Below, one piece after another: positions 5,135 to 9,134 of a DNA stretch of 9,134 nt. How positions within the stretch are numbered: the first letter of the stretch is position 1; the number at the start of each line of letters is the position of its first letter. A program made the position numbers and the translations under genes. This stretch comes from Anaerolineales bacterium. Its GTDB lineage: Bacteria > Chloroflexota > Anaerolineae > Epilineales > JAANWY01. The notes under the pieces are model-generated. The model did not search any database. It saw only the letters and a program-made list of their open reading frames with translations, and was not told the origin of the DNA. The DNA lies in the NCBI GenBank assembly GCA_018263655.1, contig JAANWY010000269.1:1-9134 (forward strand). The letters run 5' to 3'.

Positions 5135-6211
5135 ATGAAAGTCGAACTCGAGAACCTAACCAAACGATGGGGGGATGTATTCGGTGCTGACTCGATCGAT
5201 CTGGAGATCACGGATGGTGAGTTAGTGGCTTTCCTGGGGCCATCCGGTTGTGGGAAGACGACGACGCTGCTGATGGTAGCCGGCATCTACAAGCCCACCG
5301 AGGGCGTGATCCGGTTTGATGAACGAGTCGTCAATCACGTGGCGCCGAAAGATCGCAACGTCGGCATGGTCTTCCAGAGCTACGCTCTGTACCCTCACAT
5401 GACGGTTTTCCGGAATATCAGCTACCCGCTCAAGCTCAAGAAGGTTCCTCAGGAGGAGATGCAGAGGAGGACGCAGCAGGTGGCGGATATGATGGGTATC
5501 GGCCATCTGATGGACCGCAAGCCGGCCCAACTCTCCGGCGGCCAGCAACAACGAGTGGCCCTGGGCCGTGCGCTGGTCAAGGAGCCGGATCTCCTGCTCT
5601 TCGATGAGCCTTTGTCCAACCTGGACGCCCGCCTGCGCCTGTCGATGCGGGGCGAGATCAAGCGCTTGCAGCTTGAACTGGGCATCACGTCCATCTACGT
5701 CACCCACGATCAGGTAGAGGCCATGACGATGGCTGATCGCATTGCGGTGATGCGGGAGGGCAAGCTGCTGGCGTACGGCTCGCCCGAGGAGCTCTACGAT
5801 CGACCACGCACCCTCTTCATTGGCGGCTTTGTCGGCAACCCGCCGATGAACTTCGTGGACGTTGAGGTTGTTCAGGAGAATGGCGCTTACCACGCTCGCC
5901 GTGGGGGCTTCGATGTGGTCGTGCCGCCGGAGCGGGGCGGGCAGGCCGCCGGCCACGGTACTGTGATCTTCGGCATCCGACCCGAAGATGTGGCCATTGC
6001 GGACGATGGTGTCCCAGGCGAGATTTACGTTGTTGAGCCTTTGGGCCGTGACGATCTGATCGACGTACGTATGGATGAGGAGGCCCGCGTTCACGTGTTG
6101 GCGGATCCGGCGCTCGGGTTGAGAATTGGGGATAATGTGAAGCTGCGCTTCAATACCGACGAGGCGCAGTTCTTCGATCCAGAGACGGAGCAGTCGTTGC
6201 TTTGGGCGTAG
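5135..6211 (+). CDS. ABC transporter ATP-binding protein, MalK/MsmX/UgpC type
   Basis: This 358-residue ATPase powers the CUT1 importer, acting as a cytoplasmic homodimer under the two permeases. All nucleotide-binding motifs are intact: Walker A GPSGCGKTT (35-43), Q-loop Q81 (FQSYALYPHMT), signature LSGGQQQR (133-140), Walker B LLLFDEP (153-159, catalytic Glu158), D-loop SNLD (161-164) and H-loop His191 (VTHDQVEA). After about residue 235 (FVGNPPMNF) comes the C-terminal regulatory TOBE/OB region of the MalK class, including the typical FGIRPEDV near 277-284 and a final VKLRFNTDEAQFFDPETE. That C-terminal domain marks the sugar-importer subclass. AGGAG at 5124-5128 precedes the ATG. It lies 54 bp after the second permease, so probably in the same transcript. 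Such ATPases can serve more than one importer, but having a dedicated copy here argues for a self-contained system. Confidence 0.95.
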   Translation: MKVELENLTKRWGDVFGADSIDLEITDGELVAFLGPSGCGKTTTLLMVAGIYKPTEGVIRFDERVVNHVAPKDRNVGMVFQSYALYPHMTVFRNISYPLKLKKVPQEEMQRRTQQVADMMGIGHLMDRKPAQLSGGQQQRVALGRALVKEPDLLLFDEPLSNLDARLRLSMRGEIKRLQLELGITSIYVTHDQVEAMTMADRIAVMREGKLLAYGSPEELYDRPRTLFIGGFVGNPPMNFVDVEVVQENGAYHARRGGFDVVVPPERGGQAAGHGTVIFGIRPEDVAIADDGVPGEIYVVEPLGRDDLIDVRMDEEARVHVLADPALGLRIGDNVKLRFNTDEAQFFDPETEQSLLWA

Positions 6212-6324
6212 CCCGATTGGATTCGACAGCGGGTTTGGCGATCTGGTGAATGATGAAGACTAAGGGTTCAATTGGGGCACTTTGCTTATGCGCGCCCGCC
6301 CAGAGTTCCGCAGAGGACTATCCA

Positions 6325-6343
6325 CCCTTCGACAAGCTCAGGA
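6325..6343 (+). repeat. Dispersed palindromic repeat fragment (TCCTGAGCTTGTCGAAGGG family)
   Basis: CCCTTCGACAAGCTCAGGA is the reverse complement of TCCTGAGCTTGTCGAAGGG. Related sequence forms the inner arms of inverted-repeat element B (2983-3153) and a threefold degenerate run inside the last gene (8400-8438). Here it sits in the gap after the ATPase gene. Confidence 0.7.
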
Positions 6344-6354
6344 CACCGCTCTGG

Positions 6355-6391
6355 GCTACGAGTTTCGGTGCTCTGCGAGCTCTTTCGTAGC
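6355..6391 (+). other. Imperfect hairpin between the ATPase and beta-propeller genes
   Basis: GCTACGA (6355-6361) pairs with TCGTAGC (6385-6391), and GAG/CTC inside can extend the stem. It lies 144 bp after the ATPase stop codon and just before the longest possible start of the next gene. There is no T-run, so terminator activity is uncertain. The rest of 6212-6393 holds only the repeat fragment at 6325-6343, and no clear promoter was seen. Confidence 0.4.
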
Positions 6392-6393
6392 TT

Positions 6394-7701
6394 ATGAACC
6401 CCGAAGGGGTGGCGAAAGACGTAGCCGTGAGTGGAAGCCGGCGTCATGCGCCGGCTGGAACTCACGGCGGACTCGCACAACAGATATCCCGTTTGTTTTC
6501 TAACCCTTCATTATTCGTCGGCTGCGTCACCGCTTTCATCCTCGGCGTGAGTCTCATCGGCCTGGGGGGCTGCGTCACGTCCCCCCCAGAAACTGCGCCG
6601 GCCACCCTGGTCAGGACGCCGGCTGTCGAAGTTATCCTCACCGGCTTGGAGAACCCTCGTGGTGTGGCGATCGGGCCGGCCGGCGAGTTGTTCGTCACCG
6701 AGGCCGGCACCGGCTATGACGCGGTCGATCCAACTCTGCACACGGGCAAACTGACCAAGTTCACCGACCGCAACAGCGACGGCGACTTCGACGACGAGGG
6801 TGAGGCCGACCGTTGGTTCAGCCACCTGCCGACCTACAACGCTCTCCAGTTCTTCAAGACCCACCGCGATGAGGTCAACGGTCCTGGGGGCGTGTTGCTG
6901 CATCGCGATGGGCGCCTCTTCCTCACCGTGGACGGTGGCCTCGACGAGATTGGTCTCTACGAAATCAGCCCGGAAGGGCGCGTTGGCCGAAACCTGGCGC
7001 AGCGTAGCAACATGAACGGCATTGCTTTCGGCCCAGACCAGGAGAGCATTTACGCGGTTGAAAGCACGGCCAATCAGCTCATTGAGGTCACACTGGAGGG
7101 TGAGCGGCGTGAGATTTTGCTCTTTCCGACACTGGACAGCGGTCAGCAGGCAGTGCCGGCCGGCGTGACAGTAGACCCGCGGACCGGCGAGGTGCTCGTT
7201 GCCCTGTTCTCCGGGGCGGCTGTAGACGAGGCCGGCGAGGTCATTCCCTTCGTCTCCGGCGACGCCAAAGTCGTGCGCGTGGATCCAGAGACTGGCGAGT
7301 TCACCGACGAGATCACGGGCCTGACGACGGCAGTCGATGTGACGATGGACGAAACGGGACACGTTTTCGTCGTCGAGATGACGTCCGCCTATGCCGACCT
7401 GCTCCCGACGATGTTCGACCTCTTCGATCCGGAGGCTCCCTCGCTTCACGGCGGCTACGAGCGCTTCAGTGGGCGGGTCACCCTTTACCCGGCCGGCGGT
7501 GGCTCGCCGCGCGTGCTGGTCGATGGACTCGACATGCCCACCAACATTGCGCTGGGGCCAGACGGTGCGCTGTGCGTTTCCACCGGGCAGGGCACGCCGG
7601 GCCGGCCGATTCCTGGCCCGGATGGCCCCACGAAGATCGTCGGTGAGGTGATTCGGATTACGGGCTTCTTGGGTGGAGAGACTGGAGCTTTGCAAGAATG
7701 A
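6394..7701 (+). CDS. Beta-propeller lipoprotein, ScyD/ScyE or SMP-30/NHL-like
   Basis: From the ATG at 6394 the frame gives 435 residues. A membrane-spanning signal (LFVGCVTAFILGVSLIGLGG) ends at lipobox Cys60, so export and lipid anchoring are likely. The mature part consists of repeated propeller blades with motifs such as LENPRGVAIGPAGELFVTEAG, GPGGVLLHRDGRLFLTVDG, MNGIAFGPDQESIYAVE, PAGVTVDPRTGEVLVAL, TAVDVTMDETGHVFVVEM and MPTNIALGPDGALCVSTGQG. This pattern matches ScyD/ScyE-family and SMP-30-like propellers. An NSDGDFDDEGE loop (about 129-139) looks Ca-binding. The start is uncertain: no ribosome binding site precedes the ATG, and the first ~25 codons cover two hairpins. A TTG at 6493 would give a normal-length signal peptide. 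The stop codon overlaps the next gene's ATG. Enzymatic (lactonase-type) or binding activity cannot be decided, and the substrate is unknown. Confidence 0.75.
   Translation: MNPEGVAKDVAVSGSRRHAPAGTHGGLAQQISRLFSNPSLFVGCVTAFILGVSLIGLGGCVTSPPETAPATLVRTPAVEVILTGLENPRGVAIGPAGELFVTEAGTGYDAVDPTLHTGKLTKFTDRNSDGDFDDEGEADRWFSHLPTYNALQFFKTHRDEVNGPGGVLLHRDGRLFLTVDGGLDEIGLYEISPEGRVGRNLAQRSNMNGIAFGPDQESIYAVESTANQLIEVTLEGERREILLFPTLDSGQQAVPAGVTVDPRTGEVLVALFSGAAVDEAGEVIPFVSGDAKVVRVDPETGEFTDEITGLTTAVDVTMDETGHVFVVEMTSAYADLLPTMFDLFDPEAPSLHGGYERFSGRVTLYPAGGGSPRVLVDGLDMPTNIALGPDGALCVSTGQGTPGRPIPGPDGPTKIVGEVIRITGFLGGETGALQE
6398..6468 (+). repeat. Two hairpins overlapping the apparent 5' end of the beta-propeller gene
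   Basis: ACCCCGAAGGGGT (6398-6410) is a small perfect hairpin. At 6424-6468, GCCGTGAGT pairs with ACTCACGGC (9 bp). After a GGA/GGA internal loop, AGCCGGCG (6436-6443) pairs with CGCCGGCT (6449-6456) around a 5-nt loop. The structure looks like a palindromic repeat unit rather than natural coding sequence, which casts doubt on the ATG at 6394. Confidence 0.65.
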
Positions 7702-9092
7702 GCACCCTCGCAGACGACCTTCAATTTCCCGCCGGCAGCCTCTTACTTGCCCGGTGGCAGGCCGGCGATGACGCGGCGGGGGAAAGACTGCGCGCGCTTT
7801 TCGACGCCGTGATGGAGGGGCAGTTCGATGCCGTCTTTAGCGAGCCGGCTCCAGCGGACTCAGTCTGCGTGACAACGTCCCTTCATTTGCTGACGCTGAC
7901 CATCCTGAACGCGCTTTATGGCTTGACGTCCGCCGATTTCTACAAAGGCGATCCACAGCGCTATGTGCGCACGACGCTTCTGACACAGCGCTTACTCGGG
8001 ATACGCAAGCTGACCCTGGGTTGGCCGGTCTACGCTTTCGGCGCGGAGTGCCTCGGGCAGGCCATGATGTATCCGGACAAACACGCGCCTGGAGCCGATC
8101 TAGGGGAGCCGCTGGTCGACCGGACGAATTGGCGCGAGCTGGACACGCCGGCCTTCGAAAGCGGCGTTCCCCGCGTCATCGAAGAGATGTTGGCGTGTTT
8201 TGCAGATTTGACGGGCCTGGAGCCGGTTGCGCATCTGCCGGCGCCCTACAGCCTGGCCGCCGACATCTTGGGACAGGAGGCGTTACTCTCGGCTTTGCTC
8301 GAAGCACCGGATTTTGTCGATGAATTCCTCGACCACTTGACCGATCGGGTCTTCGTGCCCTGGATCGAGCGCCTGATACGCCGCTTTCCGAAGCGACGTC
8401 CTGAGCTTGACGAAGGGCCTGACGAAGGGCTTGTCGAAGGGGCCTGGATCGAGCTCTCCGATGCCTCCGGTTCGCCCCTATTCATCAGCCCGCGTCTGTG
8501 TATGAAAGTCGCAGCGCGTCCTGTCCGCCGGCTGATCGACGAACATGCCTGGGGCAAGCGCGTTTTCGTTGCCAATTATCGCGGCGATCACCTCGTACAG
8601 CCGGCCGGCGGGGGACCGCGAAAGGGGGGTGGACGGCGTCGAGCAGCCGGCCGGCGCGGTCGCCGTGGTGAAAAAGGTGGAACGGAAGCAGGTGGAACGA
8701 AGTCGAGTGCAGATGCAGTGGCCGAACTGATTGACTTCAAATTGGGCGTCTGTCCGGAGTTTATCATCAAGCTCGAGGCCGACGAGGCGCCGGTTTCGTT
8801 CTACGTAGAGCAGGCGATTCAGCGCGGCAAGCCGCTTTATTTGGGTATCGGGGCAACGCGCATCGATCGTAACAGCGTGCTAGACCGTGAGGCCGCGGAA
8901 CGGGACCTCGAAGATATCGCGGCCGAGTACGCGCACGCGATCAAAACCGTCTCGGAAGCGCTTGCCCACGATGGGCATCCGCGTTCGGATCTCGCCTGGC
9001 CAGGTGACGTCTATATCGAAGACATCAATGCGGAATCCGATCTCGGCCTCGTGAAAACTATTGTCGAGGCGGTAACAATACATGGAAGGTGA
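7698..9092 (+). CDS. URO-D-fold family protein (uroporphyrinogen decarboxylase/MtaA-like), atypical
   Basis: This 464-residue cytoplasmic protein starts within the preceding gene's stop (ATGA, 7698-7701), implying translational coupling. Parts of it resemble the URO-D/corrinoid methyltransferase superfamily: GWPVYAFGAECLGQAMMYPD near 109-128, repeated helical segments with LPAPYSLAADILGQEALLSA, the SGSPLFISPRLCMKVAARPVRRLID region (~256-280), and a late strand KPLYLGIGATRIDRNSV. The expected HxCG zinc/substrate motif after the ISP region is replaced by VFVANYRGDH, so it is probably neither a true haem-pathway decarboxylase nor a standard methyltransferase. Two inserts stand out: an acidic repeat-derived stretch (235-248, PELDEGPDEGLVEG) and a Gly/Arg-rich low-complexity stretch (about 301-337). 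The C-terminal WPGDVYIEDINAESD is well formed. Family assignment is moderate, function unknown. A role in processing or sensing the imported compound is conceivable from context only. Confidence 0.6.
   Translation: MSTLADDLQFPAGSLLLARWQAGDDAAGERLRALFDAVMEGQFDAVFSEPAPADSVCVTTSLHLLTLTILNALYGLTSADFYKGDPQRYVRTTLLTQRLLGIRKLTLGWPVYAFGAECLGQAMMYPDKHAPGADLGEPLVDRTNWRELDTPAFESGVPRVIEEMLACFADLTGLEPVAHLPAPYSLAADILGQEALLSALLEAPDFVDEFLDHLTDRVFVPWIERLIRRFPKRRPELDEGPDEGLVEGAWIELSDASGSPLFISPRLCMKVAARPVRRLIDEHAWGKRVFVANYRGDHLVQPAGGGPRKGGGRRRAAGRRGRRGEKGGTEAGGTKSSADAVAELIDFKLGVCPEFIIKLEADEAPVSFYVEQAIQRGKPLYLGIGATRIDRNSVLDREAAERDLEDIAAEYAHAIKTVSEALAHDGHPRSDLAWPGDVYIEDINAESDLGLVKTIVEAVTIHGR
8400..8438 (+). repeat. 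Degenerate threefold repeat of the dispersed palindrome inside a coding region
   Basis: Three adjoining units of CTTGACGAAGGGC, CTGACGAAGGGC and TTGTCGAAGGGG follow CCTGAG, recreating the CCTGAGCTTGTCGAAGG family seen at 6325-6343 and in element B. The reading frame stays open and is translated as PELDEGPDEGLVEG (residues 235-248 of the URO-D-fold protein). This suggests an in-frame insertion of repeat sequence into a tolerant surface loop. Confidence 0.7.
8598..8708 (+). other. Gly/Arg-rich low-complexity coding insert
   Basis: This part of the URO-D-fold gene codes for about 37 residues dominated by Gly, Arg and Lys. It contains a 13-bp direct repeat, CAGCCGGCCGGCG, at 8598-8610 and 8644-8656. 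The 46-bp offset means the two copies are read in different frames. AGGTGGAACG also occurs twice (about 8676 and 8690). The neighbouring protein on both sides is of ordinary composition, so this is a disordered loop or slippage-built insertion. Confidence 0.6.
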
Positions 9093-9097
9093 CTACC

Positions 9098-9134
9098 TTG
9101 ACAATATGTCACATTCCGCTGCTGTGGCCAGATC
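9098..9134 (+). CDS. Possible start of a further gene, cut by the window end
   Basis: Just after the URO-D-fold gene, GGAAGGTGA (9084-9092) could serve as a ribosome binding site for a TTG at 9098 (reading MTICHIPLLWPD), 5 nt away. An ATG at 9106 in another frame (MSHSAAVAR) is at a less favourable 13 nt. Only about a dozen codons are visible, so no family can be named and even the frame is uncertain. The stretch TTGACA at 9098-9103 matches a -35 box but no -10 box is seen. Confidence 0.25.
   Translation, partial: MTICHIPLLWPD

Noticed and set aside
6511..7695. 394-codon minus-strand frame opposite the beta-propeller gene, and a 290-codon one at 5222-6094
   Set aside because: Both are mirror frames of well-supported genes, with no start signals or domain-like sequence.
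9098..9103. Perfect TTGACA as a promoter -35 box at the end of the window
   Set aside because: No -10 hexamer occurs at 16-18 bp spacing; the bases are equally explained as the first codons of a new gene.

Overview
The window looks like a chromosomal fragment of a moderately high-GC bacterium, most likely a member of the Chloroflexota (Anaerolineae- or Caldilineae-like). The clues are the solute-binding lipoprotein with its Val/Glu/Lys-rich tether just after the lipidated cysteine, a LacI-controlled CUT1 sugar importer, and dispersed palindromic repeats of the CCTGAGCTTGTCGAAGG type. The assignment is an inference, because no rRNA or other marker gene is present.

Layout: (1) 1-918 holds a LacI/GalR-type regulator cut in two. 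Its N-terminal part lies on the minus strand (1-401) and its C-terminal part on the plus strand (382-918), joined at a perfect 20-bp inverted repeat. The gene has either been inverted internally or the sequence is a fold-back chimera. (2) 919-1330 is a control region with two copies of an ~85-95 bp cassette. Each copy carries three dyad-symmetric sites, spaced 30 bp apart in the intact copy. Between the copies lies a 44-bp relic of the 5' end of the next gene. (3) 1331-6211 encodes a complete CUT1 importer, all on the plus strand: lipoprotein solute-binding protein, two permeases and a MalK/MsmX/UgpC-type ATPase. A 411-bp gap after the binding-protein gene holds a strong hairpin and two large inverted-repeat elements. 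(4) 6212-6393 is an intergenic stretch with repeat fragments. (5) 6394-9092 is a two-gene unit, a beta-propeller lipoprotein (ScyD/ScyE or SMP-30-like) and a URO-D-fold protein, with an ATGA start/stop overlap. (6) 9093-9134 may contain the first codons of another gene.

Probable joint role: the LacI-type protein senses a sugar or sugar derivative and controls the importer through the dyad cassette. The binding protein captures the substrate outside the membrane, the two permeases form the channel, and the ATPase homodimer powers uptake. The last two genes are co-oriented and may be accessory to the same substrate, but nothing in the sequence names it.

The most notable signals are the split regulator with its inverted repeat, the duplicated three-dyad control cassette with its gene relic, and the repeat-derived insertions, including one inside a coding region. 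No RNA genes, CRISPR array or transposase were seen.
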